From an uncultured Caryophanales bacterium (GTDB lineage Bacteria; Bacillota_I; Bacilli_A; RF39; UBA660), in NCBI GenBank assembly GCA_946628005.1, contig CAMOWA010000005.1:1-59758 (forward strand): a DNA stretch of 59,758 bases, in the 5' to 3' direction. Within the stretch, counting starts at the first letter, position 1; each line of letters starts with the position of its first letter. Below, piece by piece: positions 37,849 to 48,256 of this stretch. The notes under the pieces are model-generated. The model was given only the letters and a program-made list of their open reading frames with translations, did no database searches and was not told where the DNA came from. Made by a program: the position numbers and the translations under genes.

Positions 37849-38132
37849 TGAAAGACACTAAATATTTAGAAATAATTAAAGCACCAGTTATTACAGAAAA
37901 ATCTGAAAATGCAAAAAATCAAGGAAAGTATACATTTAAAGTAGATCCTAAAGCAAACAAAATTGAAATAAAAGAAGCAATTGAAAAAATATTTAACGTT
38001 AAAGTAACATCTATAAGAACTATAAACGTTAAACCAAAGAAGAGAAGAGTAGGTCGTTATTCTGGATTTACAAATCGAACAAAAAAAGCAATTGTTACTT
38101 TAGCTGAAGGACAAACAATTGATCTTGGTTAG
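37848..38132 (+). CDS. rplW: 50S ribosomal protein L23
   Basis: 94 residues, start overlapping the rplD stop by one base. Sits at the tunnel exit where nascent-chain factors bind. [21 protein letters not shown] is the typical RNA-binding loop. Confidence 0.97.
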   Translation: MKDTKYLEIIKAPVITEKSENAKNQGKYTFKVDPKANKIEIKEAIEKIFNVKVTSIRTINVKPKKRRVGRYSGFTNRTKKAIVTLAEGQTIDLG

Positions 38133-38148
38133 AAGGAGGAAATAAGAA

Positions 38149-38979
38149 ATGGCAATCAAAAACTATAAAGCAACTACACCAGGACGTAGAAAAATGAGCA
38201 CTTTAGTTAATGAAGAAATAACTAAAAGTACTCCAGAAAAATCTCTTACGATAACAGTAAAAAAGAAATCAGGAAGAAATAATCAAGGAAAAATTACAGT
38301 TCGTCATCAAGGCGGAGGAGAAAAAAGAAAGTATCGTATCATTGATTTCAAAAGAAATAAGAAAAACGTTCCTGGAAAGGTAGCAAGTATTGAATATGAT
38401 CCAAATAGAACTGCAAATATAGCACTTATAAACTACGCAGATGGAGAAAAGAAATATATCATTGCCCCTAAAGGTTTAGTTGTTGGGACAACAATTGAAT
38501 CTGGAGACAATGTAGATATCAAGGTTGGGAATGCACTACCAATTATTAATATACCTGTTGGTACAATGATTCATAACATTGAATTACGTCCAGGAAAAGG
38601 TGGAGAGCTTGCGAGATCCGCAGGTGCATCTGCACAGATATTAGGACGTGAAGACAATTATGTAATGATTCGCTTGTCAAGTGGAGAGCAAAGAAAAGTA
38701 CTTGGTAGTTGTATGGCTACTATAGGAGTTGTTGGAAATGAAGATAACTCACTAGTAAAAATAGGTAAAGCAGGACGTAAACGTCATATGGGAATAAGAC
38801 CAACAGTACGTGGTTCTGTAATGAATCCAAATGACCATCCACATGGTGGTGGTGAAGGACGTGCTCCAGTAGGACGTAAAGCACCAATGACACCTTGGGG
38901 TAAACCTGCACTTGGATTAAAGACACGTAAGAAAAAACAATCTGACAAGTTCATAGTACGTCGTCGTGGAAGTAAATAG
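38149..38979 (+). CDS. rplB: 50S ribosomal protein L2
   Basis: 276 residues. The conserved peptidyl-transferase-region stretch [17 protein letters not shown] and the terminal LKTRKKK are present. Confidence 0.98.
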   Translation: MAIKNYKATTPGRRKMSTLVNEEITKSTPEKSLTITVKKKSGRNNQGKITVRHQGGGEKRKYRIIDFKRNKKNVPGKVASIEYDPNRTANIALINYADGEKKYIIAPKGLVVGTTIESGDNVDIKVGNALPIINIPVGTMIHNIELRPGKGGELARSAGASAQILGREDNYVMIRLSSGEQRKVLGSCMATIGVVGNEDNSLVKIGKAGRKRHMGIRPTVRGSVMNPNDHPHGGGEGRAPVGRKAPMTPWGKPALGLKTRKKKQSDKFIVRRRGSK

Positions 38980-38996
38980 GAAAGGATGATTAAGAA

Positions 38997-39266
38997 ATGG
39001 CAAGAAGTTTAAAAAAAGGGCCTTATGTATTTAAAAGATTATTAGAAAAGGTTCAAGAATTGAATAAATCTGGAAAAAAAGAAGTCATTAAAACATGGTC
39101 ACGCCGTTCCACTATATTCCCTGATTTTATTGGACATACATTTGCCGTACACAATGGAAAAGAATTTATTCCAGTATATGTAACAGAAGATATGGTAGAA
39201 CATAAATTAGGTGAATTTGCATTAACACGTAAATGTGGTGGACATGGTTCAGACAAAAAGAAATAA
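38997..39266 (+). CDS. rpsS: 30S ribosomal protein S19
   Basis: 89 residues with [20 protein letters not shown], the usual 16S head-binding core. Length normal. Confidence 0.98.
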   Translation: MARSLKKGPYVFKRLLEKVQELNKSGKKEVIKTWSRRSTIFPDFIGHTFAVHNGKEFIPVYVTEDMVEHKLGEFALTRKCGGHGSDKKK

Positions 39267-39289
39267 AAAATGACTAGGAGGATAATTAT

Positions 39290-39625
39290 ATGGAAGCAAA
39301 AGCAATTGCTAAAGGGCTAAGAATTTCACCTATTAGAGCACGTTTAGTTGCAGATATGATACGTGGAAAAAATACAAGTGAAGCATTATCTATACTAGAA
39401 AATGTTAACAATAAAGCATCTAGATTAACAAAAAAAGTATTAAACTCTGCAATAGCAAATGCGGTAAATAATAACGGTGAAAATGCTTCAAACTTATATG
39501 TAAAAGAAGCAAGAGTCGATGCCGGTCCTGTAATGAAACGTCACTTTTTTGATTCACGTTCACATATAGGACACAGAAATCATAGAACTAGTCACATTAT
39601 TATAGTAGTGGCTACAAAAAACTAA
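39290..39625 (+). CDS. rplV: 50S ribosomal protein L22 with an unusual tunnel hairpin
   Basis: 111 residues. The N-terminal RISPIRARLVADMIRGK and the last RTSHIIIVV are normal. The long beta-hairpin that lines the nascent-peptide tunnel keeps Met82-Lys83-Arg84, but its tip (85-98) reads HFFDSRSHIGHRNH, where the common sequence resembles IMPRAKGRADRILK. Same length, different chemistry: histidines and an acid replace the Ala/Gly/Arg tip. Translation of the flanks is clean, so this is not a frameshift. Confidence 0.97.
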   Translation: MEAKAIAKGLRISPIRARLVADMIRGKNTSEALSILENVNNKASRLTKKVLNSAIANAVNNNGENASNLYVKEARVDAGPVMKRHFFDSRSHIGHRNHRTSHIIIVVATKN

Positions 39626-39640
39626 TAAGGAGGTTACAAA

Positions 39641-40300
39641 ATGGGACAAAAGGTAAATCCTAATGGACTAAGACTTGGTATCAATAAGGACTGGGAAGCA
39701 AAATGGTACAGCAATGGTAAAGATTTTGCTAAATATTTAAGTACTGATATTAAAATTAGAGAATATTTAGAAAAAAATTTAAAAAATGCTGGAATTGCGA
39801 AAGTTGAAATTGAGAGAACAGCTAAAAAAACTGAAGTTGTAATTCATACTTCAAAACCAGGTGTTATGATTGGACATGGTGGAGAAGAAATAGAAAAGTT
39901 AAAAAAACAACTATCTAAGGTTTCAGGTGAGAATGTTCAAATATCAATTGCTGACATCAAGAAAATTGATTTAAATGCTCAATTAGTAGCAGATTCTATT
40001 GCAAATCAAATAACAAATAGAGCATCATTCCGTATGGCTCAAAAACGTGCAATTAGAAACGCAATGAAAGCAGGCGCTAAAGGAATCAAAACAAGTGTAT
40101 CTGGAAGATTAGGCGGTGCTGATATGGCACGTAGCGAAGGATATACTGAAGGAACAATCCCTCTACACACACTTCGTGCAGATGTAGACTATGCAACAGC
40201 AGAAGCAGATACTACATTTGGAAAAATCGGAGTAAAAGTATGGATTTATAAAGGAGAAATCCTTAATAAAAAGAACAGTAAGGCTAAAGGAGGTAATTAA
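39641..40300 (+). CDS. rpsC: 30S ribosomal protein S3
   Basis: 219 residues, with KH-domain core [16 protein letters not shown] and C-terminal [23 protein letters not shown]. Lines the mRNA entry. AAGGAGGT start. Confidence 0.98.
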   Translation: MGQKVNPNGLRLGINKDWEAKWYSNGKDFAKYLSTDIKIREYLEKNLKNAGIAKVEIERTAKKTEVVIHTSKPGVMIGHGGEEIEKLKKQLSKVSGENVQISIADIKKIDLNAQLVADSIANQITNRASFRMAQKRAIRNAMKAGAKGIKTSVSGRLGGADMARSEGYTEGTIPLHTLRADVDYATAEADTTFGKIGVKVWIYKGEILNKKNSKAKGGN

Positions 40301-40302
40301 TT

Positions 40303-40734
40303 ATGTTAATACCGTCAAGAACAAAATATCGTCGTGTTCATAGATTACCTTACGAAGGAAGATCACGTGGTAATAGAGAATTAACTTTTGGTGAATATGG
40401 TCTTCAAGCTAAAGAAGGTGCTTGGATTACTGCTAACCAAATTGAAGCTGCTCGTGTTGCAATGACTCGTTACATGAAGCGTGGTGGAAAAGTTTGGATA
40501 AATATATTTCCACATATGCCTTTAACTAAAAAACCAATTGGTACTAGACAAGGTAAAGGTAAAGGAAATGTTGAAGGTTGGGTTGCAGTAGTTAAAGAAG
40601 GAAAAATTATGTTTGAGATTGCTGGCGTAGATGAAGCAACTGCAAGGGAAGCATTACGTTTAGCATCACATAAACTTCCAATTGCAACTAAATTTGTAAT
40701 GAAAGAAAATGGTGGTGAATCAAATGAAGGTTAA
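40303..40734 (+). CDS. rplP: 50S ribosomal protein L16
   Basis: 143 residues; the start context GGAGGTAATTAATT is inside the end of rpsC. The RKYRRVHR-type start is here [17 protein letters not shown]. Near the A site. Confidence 0.98.
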   Translation: MLIPSRTKYRRVHRLPYEGRSRGNRELTFGEYGLQAKEGAWITANQIEAARVAMTRYMKRGGKVWINIFPHMPLTKKPIGTRQGKGKGNVEGWVAVVKEGKIMFEIAGVDEATAREALRLASHKLPIATKFVMKENGGESNEG

Positions 40735-40918
40735 TGAAATAAGAGAATTATCAACAGAAGAAATCAATGCAAAAATTGTTGAATTTAAAGAAGAATTATT
40801 TAATTTAAGTTTTCAAAAAGCAACAGGAGTAATAGAAAAACCTTCTAGAATCAGAGATTTAAGACATACCATTGCAAGAATGAAAACCGTTCTAAGAGAA
40901 CGCGAGATAAACGAGTAG
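40724..40918 (+). CDS. rpmC: 50S ribosomal protein L29
   Basis: 64 residues. The ATG at 40724 follows GGTGGTGA, overlaps rplP by 11 bases and gives the normal [10 protein letters not shown] start; a frame beginning at 40709 would add five residues without a ribosome site. Confidence 0.96.
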   Translation: MKVNEIRELSTEEINAKIVEFKEELFNLSFQKATGVIEKPSRIRDLRHTIARMKTVLREREINE

Positions 40919-40930
40919 GAGGGAAAGTAA

Positions 40931-41191
40931 GTGGAAAAGAAAAATAAAAAAGAAGTAGTTGGAAAAGTAGTAAGCGCATCAAATGATAAAACAATCACTG
41001 TTTTAGTTGAAACTTATAAAAACCATCCGTTATATCACAAAAGAGTTAAAAGCTCAAAAAAATATTGTGTACATGATGAAAAAAATATAGCAAAAGTTGG
41101 AGATACTGTTCGTATAGTTGAAACTAGACCATTATCAAAGACAAAACATTTCTATTTAAAAGAAATAGTAAAAGAAGCAGTTATTATTTAA
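40931..41191 (+). CDS. rpsQ: 30S ribosomal protein S17 (GTG start)
   Basis: 86 residues from GTG 40931, with TAGGAGGGAA ahead. Core [23 protein letters not shown] is typical. Confidence 0.97.
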   Translation: MEKKNKKEVVGKVVSASNDKTITVLVETYKNHPLYHKRVKSSKKYCVHDEKNIAKVGDTVRIVETRPLSKTKHFYLKEIVKEAVII

Positions 41192-41218
41192 CGCTTAGAT
41201 GAGAAGGAGGAATAATCT

Positions 41219-41587
41219 ATGTTACAACAAGAAAGCCGTATGAAGGTTGCTGATAACTCTGGTGCACGTGAATTATTAATAATTCGTGTATTAGGTGGAA
41301 GCAAAGTAAAAACAGGTAACATTGGTGATGTTGTAGTTGGAACTGTTAAAAGCGCCATCCCTAACTCACCACTACAAAAAGGAAAAGTTGTAAAAGCAGT
41401 TATCGTTCGTAGTCGTCAAGGCGTTCGTCGTGAAGATGGAAGTTACATTAAGTTCGATGACAATGCTTGTGTTATCATTCGTGATGACAAGAGTCCAGTA
41501 GGAACTCGTATTTTTGGACCAGTAGCAAGAGAACTTCGTGATAAAGATTACATGAAAATTGTATCTTTAGCAAAAGAAGTACTATAA
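41219..41587 (+). CDS. rplN: 50S ribosomal protein L14
   Basis: 122 residues, [19 protein letters not shown] start and the exact family length. Confidence 0.98.
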   Translation: MLQQESRMKVADNSGARELLIIRVLGGSKVKTGNIGDVVVGTVKSAIPNSPLQKGKVVKAVIVRSRQGVRREDGSYIKFDDNACVIIRDDKSPVGTRIFGPVARELRDKDYMKIVSLAKEVL

Positions 41588-41600
41588 GAGGAGGATAAAT

Positions 41601-41912
41601 ATGAACTTTAAAGTAGGAGATGAAGTTGTAGTTATCGCTGGTTCTGACAAAGGTAAAACAGGAAAAATTGTTAAAACATTAAAAAATGAAAACAAAGTAA
41701 TAGTTGAAGGTGTTCACATAGTAAAGAAGCATCAAAAACCAACAGGAAATGAAACAGGAGGAATAATTGATGTTGCTGCACCAATTGATGCCTCAAATGT
41801 TATGATAATTGATCCTAAAACTAAAAAAAGAACTAGAATAGGACATACAACTGACGAAAAAACAAACAAAAAAGTAAGAATTGCAAAAAAATCAAATTCA
41901 AAAATTGATTAA
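41601..41912 (+). CDS. rplX: 50S ribosomal protein L24
   Basis: 103 residues with the KOW motif ([15 protein letters not shown]) and the [13 protein letters not shown] stretch. An assembly initiator for the 50S subunit. Confidence 0.98.
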   Translation: MNFKVGDEVVVIAGSDKGKTGKIVKTLKNENKVIVEGVHIVKKHQKPTGNETGGIIDVAAPIDASNVMIIDPKTKKRTRIGHTTDEKTNKKVRIAKKSNSKID

Positions 41913-41929
41913 TTGGAAGGAGGGTATTT

Positions 41930-42469
41930 ATGAACCGCCTAAAAGAGAAATACTTAGATAAAGTAGTTCCAAGTTTAAAGGAAAAATACAATTATAAGTC
42001 AATAATGGAAGTTCCAAAATTAGAAAAAATAGTAATTAATATGGGTGTAGGAGATGCGACATCAAATTCAAAATTATTAGATGCAGCTGTTGCAGATTTA
42101 ACAAAAATATCTGGACAAAAACCTGTTATTACAAAAGCAAAAAAATCAATTGCTGGATTTAAAGTTAGAGAAGGGCAAGCAATTGGATGCAAAGTTACTT
42201 TAAGAGGAGAAAATATGTATAACTTCATGGACAAGTTAATTACAATTTCACTTCCTGGAGTAAGAGATTTTCGTGGAGTAAGTCCTAAAGCATTTGATGG
42301 TAGAGGAAATTACACAATGGGAATTAAAGAACAATTAATTTTTCAAGAAATTGATTATGATGATGTTGTAAAAGTACGTGGTATGGATATTATATTTGTT
42401 ACAACAGCAAAAACAAACGAAGAAGCATTTGACTTATTAAATGGACTTGGAATTCCTTTTAGAAAGTAA
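41930..42469 (+). CDS. rplE: 50S ribosomal protein L5
   Basis: 179 residues; [11 protein letters not shown] and [19 protein letters not shown] are diagnostic. Binds 5S rRNA. Strong GGAAGGAGGG start. Confidence 0.98.
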   Translation: MNRLKEKYLDKVVPSLKEKYNYKSIMEVPKLEKIVINMGVGDATSNSKLLDAAVADLTKISGQKPVITKAKKSIAGFKVREGQAIGCKVTLRGENMYNFMDKLITISLPGVRDFRGVSPKAFDGRGNYTMGIKEQLIFQEIDYDDVVKVRGMDIIFVTTAKTNEEAFDLLNGLGIPFRK

Positions 42470-42484
42470 TATGGGAGGAATATT

Positions 42485-42670
42485 ATGGCAAAGAAAAGTA
42501 TGATAGTAAAAGCTAATAGACCACAAAAATATAAAGTACGTGAATATACAAGATGTTCTCGTTGTGGTAGACCTCACGCAGTAATGAGTAAATTCGGAAT
42601 ATGTCGTATTTGCTTCCGTGAATTAGCTTATAAAGGACAAATACCAGGGGTTAAAAAATCAAGTTGGTAG
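42485..42670 (+). CDS. rpsN: 30S ribosomal protein S14, zinc type
   Basis: 61 residues with Cys24-x2-Cys27 and Cys40-x2-Cys43 binding zinc. This short form is the Gram-positive type Z. Confidence 0.98.
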   Translation: MAKKSMIVKANRPQKYKVREYTRCSRCGRPHAVMSKFGICRICFRELAYKGQIPGVKKSSW

Positions 42671-42689
42671 TTGGAAAGGAGGATATTAA

Positions 42690-43091
42690 ATGGCTGTAGT
42701 TACAGACGCAATTGCAGATATGTTAACAAGAATTCGTAATGCAAATAGTATGCACTACGAAGAAGTACAAGTTCCTGCTTCTAATATTAAGAAAGAGATA
42801 GCTAGAATATTAAAAGATGAAGGCTTTATCAATGACTATTCAATAACGAAAGATAATGCTCAAGGAACAATTTTATTAAAATTAAAGTATACAAATAAAA
42901 AAGAAAGTGCAATTACAGGTTTAAAAAGAATTTCTAAGCCTGGATTAAGAGTTTATGCTAAATGTGAAGAAATTCCAAAAGTTCTTAATGGATTAGGAAT
43001 AGCTATTATATCAACTTCAAAAGGTATTATGACTGATAAAGAAGCACGTAAGGAAAATCTAGGTGGAGAAGTTTTAGCATATATTTGGTAA
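42690..43091 (+). CDS. rpsH: 30S ribosomal protein S8
   Basis: 133 residues, [14 protein letters not shown] start and terminal GGEVLAYIW. In E. coli S8 represses the spc genes; not shown here. The 70-base gap to rplF has no terminator. Confidence 0.98.
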   Translation: MAVVTDAIADMLTRIRNANSMHYEEVQVPASNIKKEIARILKDEGFINDYSITKDNAQGTILLKLKYTNKKESAITGLKRISKPGLRVYAKCEEIPKVLNGLGIAIISTSKGIMTDKEARKENLGGEVLAYIW

Positions 43092-43161
43092 TAAGGGCAA
43101 TGATAATTTGAAACCCAAGATAAAATTGGTAAATTTAAAATGAGATATAGGAGGTGTCATT

Positions 43162-43692
43162 ATGAGCCGTATAGGAAAACGTATTATAACTATTCCAGCT
43201 GGAGTAACAGTAGAAGAAAAAGATAATATAGTTACTGTAAAAGGTCCAAAAGGAGAGTTAACGCAACCAATGTTAGAAGGAATATCTATGAATATAGATG
43301 GTTCCGAAATAAAATTAGAAAGAATAAGTGAAGAATATAAAGCTAATCATGGTACAATGAATGCCCTTATAACAAATATGATTATAGGTGTTACAGAGGG
43401 TTATCAAAAAGGATTAGAAATAATTGGTGTTGGATATCGTTTCAATGTTCAAGGAAAAAAATTAGTTATTAGTGCAGGATATTCACATCAAGTAAACATG
43501 GATATTCCAGAAGGTATTACAGTAGAATCAGTTAGCAATACTGAAATTACAGTTAAAGGAATTGACAAAGTATTGGTTGGAGAATTTGCTGCCAATATTA
43601 GAAAAGTAAGAAAACCAGAACCATATAAGGGTAAAGGAATCCGTTATAAAGATGAACATATCCGTCGTAAAGAAGGAAAGAAAGCTGCTTAA
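43162..43692 (+). CDS. rplF: 50S ribosomal protein L6
   Basis: 176 residues, two L6 repeats, ending PEPYKGKGIRYKDEHIRRKEGKKA as in the family. Confidence 0.98.
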   Translation: MSRIGKRIITIPAGVTVEEKDNIVTVKGPKGELTQPMLEGISMNIDGSEIKLERISEEYKANHGTMNALITNMIIGVTEGYQKGLEIIGVGYRFNVQGKKLVISAGYSHQVNMDIPEGITVESVSNTEITVKGIDKVLVGEFAANIRKVRKPEPYKGKGIRYKDEHIRRKEGKKAA

Positions 43693-43716
43693 TAAGGTAG
43701 AAGGGAGAAGAAAAAT

Positions 43717-44079
43717 ATGATAAAAAAAGAATCACGTAATAGTATGCGTATATCTCGTCATAAAAGAATTCGTAGAACAATGATGGGAAATAGTGCCATA
43801 CCAAGATTATGTGTGTATCGTTCAAATAAAGAAATATATGCACAAATCATTGACGATGAAACGAGAACTACTCTTGTATCTGCTTCCTCATTAGAAAAAA
43901 ATCTAAAAATAGAAAATGGAAGTAATGTAGAAGCAGCTAAAATTGTAGGAAAAGCAATAGCAGAAAAAGCTAAAGCTGCTAAAATTACAAAAGTAGTATT
44001 TGATAGAGGAGGATACCTTTATCATGGACGTGTTAAAGCATTAGCAGATGCTGCACGTGAAAATGGATTAGAATTCTAA
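43717..44079 (+). CDS. rplR: 50S ribosomal protein L18
   Basis: 120 residues; [18 protein letters not shown] and [21 protein letters not shown] are typical. Binds 5S rRNA with L5. Confidence 0.98.
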   Translation: MIKKESRNSMRISRHKRIRRTMMGNSAIPRLCVYRSNKEIYAQIIDDETRTTLVSASSLEKNLKIENGSNVEAAKIVGKAIAEKAKAAKITKVVFDRGGYLYHGRVKALADAARENGLEF

Positions 44080-44091
44080 TAGGAGGGTAAT

Positions 44092-44601
44092 ATGCAAAGA
44101 AAGATGAGCAACCGCAACGAAAAACAATTTGAAGAATTAGTAATTGATGTTAAAAGCGTTGTTAAAGTTAACAAAGGTGGACGTCAAAGAAGATATTCTG
44201 CAATCGTAGTTGTTGGTGACCGTAAAGGAAAAGTTGGATTAGGTATTGGAAAAGCAAATGAAGTACCTGATGCAATCAAAAAAGCAATTCAAGATGCAAA
44301 TAAAAATATTATCACAATCCCTCTAATCGATGGAAGAACAGTTGCTCATGAAGCAATCGGTTATGCAGGAGCTGCTAGAGTAATTATTAAACCAGCTGCT
44401 GCCGGAACTGGTGTTATTGCTGGTGGATCTGTTCGTGCTATCTTAGAATTAGCAGGAATTCGTGATGTTGTCTCTAAATCACTAGGAGCAAGAACTAAAT
44501 TAAATATGGCAAGAGCTGCTATGACTGCCCTTAAATCAATAAGGACACCAGAGCAAGTAGCTGCTCTTCGCGGAAAAACTGTAGAGGAGATATTAGGATA
44601 A
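44092..44601 (+). CDS. rpsE: 30S ribosomal protein S5
   Basis: 169 residues with [17 protein letters not shown] and the [21 protein letters not shown] core. Its stop overlaps the rplO ATG, so no rpmD (L30) sits between as it does in Bacillus. Confidence 0.98.
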   Translation: MQRKMSNRNEKQFEELVIDVKSVVKVNKGGRQRRYSAIVVVGDRKGKVGLGIGKANEVPDAIKKAIQDANKNIITIPLIDGRTVAHEAIGYAGAARVIIKPAAAGTGVIAGGSVRAILELAGIRDVVSKSLGARTKLNMARAAMTALKSIRTPEQVAALRGKTVEEILG

Positions 44602-45044
44602 TGAAGTTACATGAATTAGAAAAAAATATCGGTGCTACACACAGAAAAAAACGTAGAGGACGCGGTCCAGGTAGTGGTCTTGGAAAAACAGGTGGACGTG
44701 GACAAAAAGGTCAAAAAGCCCGTAGTGGTGTAAGTATCGGTGCTGTATTTGAAGGTGGGCAATTACCACTATATAGAAGAATTCCTAAAAGAGGATTTAC
44801 AAATGCCAAATTTAAAACTATTTATGCAACTATAAATATTGAAGACTTAAATAGATTTAATGATGGTACAGTTATTACTCCAGCTTTATTGAAAGAAACT
44901 GGATTAGTAAAAAAACAGTATAATGGAATAAAAATACTTGGTAATGGAAAATTAGAAAAGAAAATTACTATTCAAGCAAATAGATTTTCTTCAAGTGCAT
45001 TAGAAAAGATTAAAGAGGCAGGAAGTAAAGCCGAGGTGATCTAA
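44601..45044 (+). CDS. rplO: 50S ribosomal protein L15
   Basis: 147 residues; [25 protein letters not shown] near the start. Overlaps rpsE by one base, two bases before secY. Confidence 0.98.
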   Translation: MKLHELEKNIGATHRKKRRGRGPGSGLGKTGGRGQKGQKARSGVSIGAVFEGGQLPLYRRIPKRGFTNAKFKTIYATINIEDLNRFNDGTVITPALLKETGLVKKQYNGIKILGNGKLEKKITIQANRFSSSALEKIKEAGSKAEVI

Positions 45045-45046
45045 AA

Positions 45047-46318
45047 ATGTTTAAAACGATGAAAGAGTTATTTACTTCTGGAAATAAAGATTTAAGACAT
45101 AGAATATATTTTACATTAATGTGTTTGACAATTTTTATTTTAGGTATTTCAATTAGAGTGCCCGGAACAGAAGATTTAACAAAAAATCTAGGCTTTTTAG
45201 AATTAATTAATACAATAGGTGGAGGAGCATTAAAAAATTTTTCAATTTTTGCTTTAGGAGTAATGCCATACATAACAGCTTCGATTATAACTCAACTTCT
45301 ACAAATGGATATATTTCCATATTTCACTGAATTAAGTAAGCAAGGTCATACAGGAAGACAAAAAATAAATCAGATAACAAGATATATGGGAATTGCCTTT
45401 GCTTTTGTAGAAGGATATGCCTTTGCTTTTGCCTTTTTAGGAAAAACGAGTAACCCAATGCAATATATGTATATTGCTACAGTATTAACAGCTGGCACAT
45501 CATTCTTATTATGGATGGGTGATCAGATGAGCCAAAAAGGTATAGGAAATGGTTTAAGTTTAATTATTATGGCAGGTATCATTGCAACCCTTCCACAGAT
45601 GTTTATAACTGCATTTACTTCCCTTGTTACATTTGAAGGAACTGCTCAGGTTATTACATTAGGCGTTATTAAATTTCTTTTATTTGTTATTGTATACTTT
45701 GCAATAGTAATTGGAATGATATTTGTACAAGAATCTGAAAGAAGAATACCAATTCAATACGCAAATAAATCAACGAGTGCTTATGGAGCTTCACAGAGCT
45801 TTATGCCTATTAAAATAAATTCTGCCGGAGTAATACCAGTAATTTTTGCTTCAAGTTTATTATCGATTCCAGGAATTATTGCTCAAGTTGTAAAAAATGA
45901 TACATTTACATTGATTGTTCAGAAGTATTTAACATATACTACTCCAGTCGGATTTGCTTTATATGTCATTTTTATATTTTTCTTCGCATATTTTTATACA
46001 TTTATACAATTAAAGCCAGAAGAATTTTCAAAAAACTTGCAGGATAATGGTGGATATATCCCAGGAATAAGACCAGGAGAAGAGACAAAACAATATGTAA
46101 GTAAAATATTAACTAGATTAACAGTTTTAGGAGCAACTTTTCTTGTTATAATTGCAGGATTACCAATTATTTTTGCAAAATTAACAAGTTTGCCTACAAC
46201 GGTATCTATTGGAGGAACTGGATTATTAATTGTAGTTGGTGTTGCACTTGAAACGTATAAACAACTTGAAGGAAGTATTTTAACAAGAAGTTATAAAAGA
46301 GGTTATAGTAGAAGGTAA
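45047..46318 (+). CDS. secY: Protein translocase subunit SecY
   Basis: 423 residues, ten membrane helices, channel of the Sec system. GVMPYITASIITQLLQ (helix 2 region) and the IRPGEETKQYVSKILTRLT cytoplasmic loop that meets SecA and the ribosome are clear. Position between rplO and adk is conserved. Confidence 0.98.
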   Translation: MFKTMKELFTSGNKDLRHRIYFTLMCLTIFILGISIRVPGTEDLTKNLGFLELINTIGGGALKNFSIFALGVMPYITASIITQLLQMDIFPYFTELSKQGHTGRQKINQITRYMGIAFAFVEGYAFAFAFLGKTSNPMQYMYIATVLTAGTSFLLWMGDQMSQKGIGNGLSLIIMAGIIATLPQMFITAFTSLVTFEGTAQVITLGVIKFLLFVIVYFAIVIGMIFVQESERRIPIQYANKSTSAYGASQSFMPIKINSAGVIPVIFASSLLSIPGIIAQVVKNDTFTLIVQKYLTYTTPVGFALYVIFIFFFAYFYTFIQLKPEEFSKNLQDNGGYIPGIRPGEETKQYVSKILTRLTVLGATFLVIIAGLPIIFAKLTSLPTTVSIGGTGLLIVVGVALETYKQLEGSILTRSYKRGYSRR

Positions 46319-46320
46319 AT

Positions 46321-46974
46321 ATGAAGAATATTATGTTTATTGCCCCACCAGCTGCTGGAAAGGGGACACAAGCGGAATTAATGGTAGAAAAATACCATAT
46401 TCCTCATATATCAACAGGAGAAATATTACGTGAAATATCAAAAGAAGATAGTGAAATCGGAAAATATGTTTATGAAACATTACAAAGTGGACAACTTGTA
46501 AAAGATGATATTACATATCAATTAGTAGAAAATAGATTAAAAAGAGCCGATTGTAAAAATGGATTTATAATTGATGGTTTTCCACGAAATATTGAACAAG
46601 CATTTGAGTATGATAAAATATTAAATAGGCTTGGATATAATATTGGTAATGTAATCTTAATTAACGTTGATAAAAAAACATTAGAAAAAAGAATTACAGG
46701 AAGACGAACTTGTGAAAAGTGTAATGCAATATATAATATTAATGATGAAGATAAAGCTCCAAAGGTAGATTCTATTTGTGATATTTGTGGAGGTAAACTA
46801 TACCAAAGAAGTGATGATAACTTAGAATCATTTGAAACAAGATATGAGACATATATAGAAAAGACTGCTCCTATAATTGAACATTATAAACACGCAGGAG
46901 CTTTAATAGAAGTAAATGGCAACGATAGTGTCGAAAACATATTTGCTAAAATAGATGAAATAATTAGCAAATAG
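46321..46974 (+). CDS. adk: Adenylate kinase with atypical P-loop and zinc lid
   Basis: 217 residues, long-lid form. Cys131, Cys134, Cys153 and Cys156 form the Gram-positive zinc lid. The P-loop reads APPAAGKGT (residues 8-16) where GPPGAGKGT is usual; two glycines became alanine, while the lysine and threonine that bind phosphate remain. The AMP site (STGEILRE), the IDGFPRN motif and ITGRRT are intact, so activity is expected. map, normally next, is missing. Confidence 0.96.
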   Translation: MKNIMFIAPPAAGKGTQAELMVEKYHIPHISTGEILREISKEDSEIGKYVYETLQSGQLVKDDITYQLVENRLKRADCKNGFIIDGFPRNIEQAFEYDKILNRLGYNIGNVILINVDKKTLEKRITGRRTCEKCNAIYNINDEDKAPKVDSICDICGGKLYQRSDDNLESFETRYETYIEKTAPIIEHYKHAGALIEVNGNDSVENIFAKIDEIISK

Positions 46975-46993
46975 ATGTATCAAAGTATCAAAA

Positions 46994-47014
46994 CAAGAAG
47001 GGATACCCTTCTTG
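46994..47014 (+). promoter_or_regulatory. Perfect 9-bp hairpin without T run, between adk and infA
   Basis: CAAGAAGGG, loop ATA, CCCTTCTTG. The absence of a T run on the plus strand argues against termination. An RNA-processing or stability element in the operon is possible. Confidence 0.55.
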
Positions 47015-47053
47015 ATGGATACAATTATTAATCTTACACAGGAGAGTGAAGAG

Positions 47054-47269
47054 ATGGCTAAGGAAGATACAATTGAGTTAGAGGGGAAAGTTATTGAAGT
47101 AATTCCAGGTGGAAAATTTAAAGTACAGTTGGAAAACGGACACATTGTAGAAGCCCATGTTTCTGGTAAAATGCGAATGAATTTTATCCGCATTCTAGCA
47201 GGGGATACTGTAATGATAGAACTTTCGCCTTATGATTTAACACATGGGCGCATAACATATAGAAAATAA
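47054..47269 (+). CDS. infA: Translation initiation factor IF-1
   Basis: 71 residues, one OB fold ([28 protein letters not shown]). The true start is ATG 47054 giving [11 protein letters not shown]; an upstream in-frame ATG at 47012 lies within the hairpin. GGAGAG lies ahead. Confidence 0.97.
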   Translation: MAKEDTIELEGKVIEVIPGGKFKVQLENGHIVEAHVSGKMRMNFIRILAGDTVMIELSPYDLTHGRITYRK

Positions 47270-47301
47270 AAAACCTATCGTAATTAATAGGAGGGATAAA
47301 A

Positions 47302-47415
47302 ATGAAGGTAAAAGCATCTGTTAAACCAATCTGTGACAAATGCAGAGTTGTAAGAAGAAAAGGAAAAATTAGAATTATTTGTGAAAATCCAAAGCATAAA
47401 CAAGTTCAAGGATAA
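47302..47415 (+). CDS. rpmJ: 50S ribosomal protein L36
   Basis: 37 residues, [20 protein letters not shown] start, with two cysteines (ICDKC), then a cysteine in IICEN and a histidine in PKHKQ making the zinc site. Exact family length. GGAGGG upstream. Confidence 0.97.
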   Translation: MKVKASVKPICDKCRVVRRKGKIRIICENPKHKQVQG

Positions 47416-47434
47416 TTAATAGGAGGTGTATTGA

Positions 47435-47803
47435 ATGGCACGTATTAAAGGTGTAGACATTCCAAATGATAAGCATATATGTATTTCATTAACATATATT
47501 TATGGTATTGGAAGAAGCTTAGGAAAACAAATTTGTGAAGCAGTAGGAATAAATCCTGCTACAAAAACAAAAGATTTATCTCAAGATGATCTTATTAAGA
47601 TTCGTGATGAAATAAATAAACATTTAACAGAAGGAGACTTACGACGTGAAGTAAGTATGAACATTAAAACAAAAATGGAAATTAATTCATACGAAGGAAC
47701 TCGTCATAAGAAAGGATTACCTGTAAGAGGACAAAGAACTAATCGTAATGCTCGTACTCGTAAGGGTAAAGGAAAAGTAGTAGCAAATAAGAAAAAAGTT
47801 TAG
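47435..47803 (+). CDS. rpsM: 30S ribosomal protein S13
   Basis: 122 residues; [13 protein letters not shown] start and the [18 protein letters not shown] tail reaching the decoding region. Confidence 0.98.
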   Translation: MARIKGVDIPNDKHICISLTYIYGIGRSLGKQICEAVGINPATKTKDLSQDDLIKIRDEINKHLTEGDLRREVSMNIKTKMEINSYEGTRHKKGLPVRGQRTNRNARTRKGKGKVVANKKKV

Positions 47804-47828
47804 TTAAATAATAAAGGAGGTAAGACTT

Positions 47829-48212
47829 ATGGCTTATAAAACAAGAAAGAAAAAAGTTAAAAAGAATGTACCAGAAGGTATTGCTCATATTCATTCAACT
47901 TTTAATAATACAATAACAACAATAACAGATAAGGATGGGAATGTAATTAGTTGGGCTTCATCTGGAGCAATTGGATTTAAAGGAAGTAAAAAATCAACAC
48001 CATTTGCAGCTGGAATGGCAGCAGAAGCTGCAGGAAAAGCAGCATATGATATGGGAATGCGCAAAGTTGAGGTTCGTGTAAAAGGACTTGGTCCAGGACG
48101 TGAAACAGCAATCCGTTCATTACAAACAGCAGGACTAGAAGTTACATCAATTGTAGATGTAACACCAATCCCACATAATGGATGTCGTCCACCAAAACGT
48201 CCAAGAGGGTAA
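47829..48212 (+). CDS. rpsK: 30S ribosomal protein S11
   Basis: 127 residues; [23 protein letters not shown] and the terminal [14 protein letters not shown] are diagnostic. Confidence 0.98.
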   Translation: MAYKTRKKKVKKNVPEGIAHIHSTFNNTITTITDKDGNVISWASSGAIGFKGSKKSTPFAAGMAAEAAGKAAYDMGMRKVEVRVKGLGPGRETAIRSLQTAGLEVTSIVDVTPIPHNGCRPPKRPRG

Positions 48213-48256
48213 TAAATGATAATAGTTCGTGAAAAAAGTAAAGGGAGGTTAGTTTC

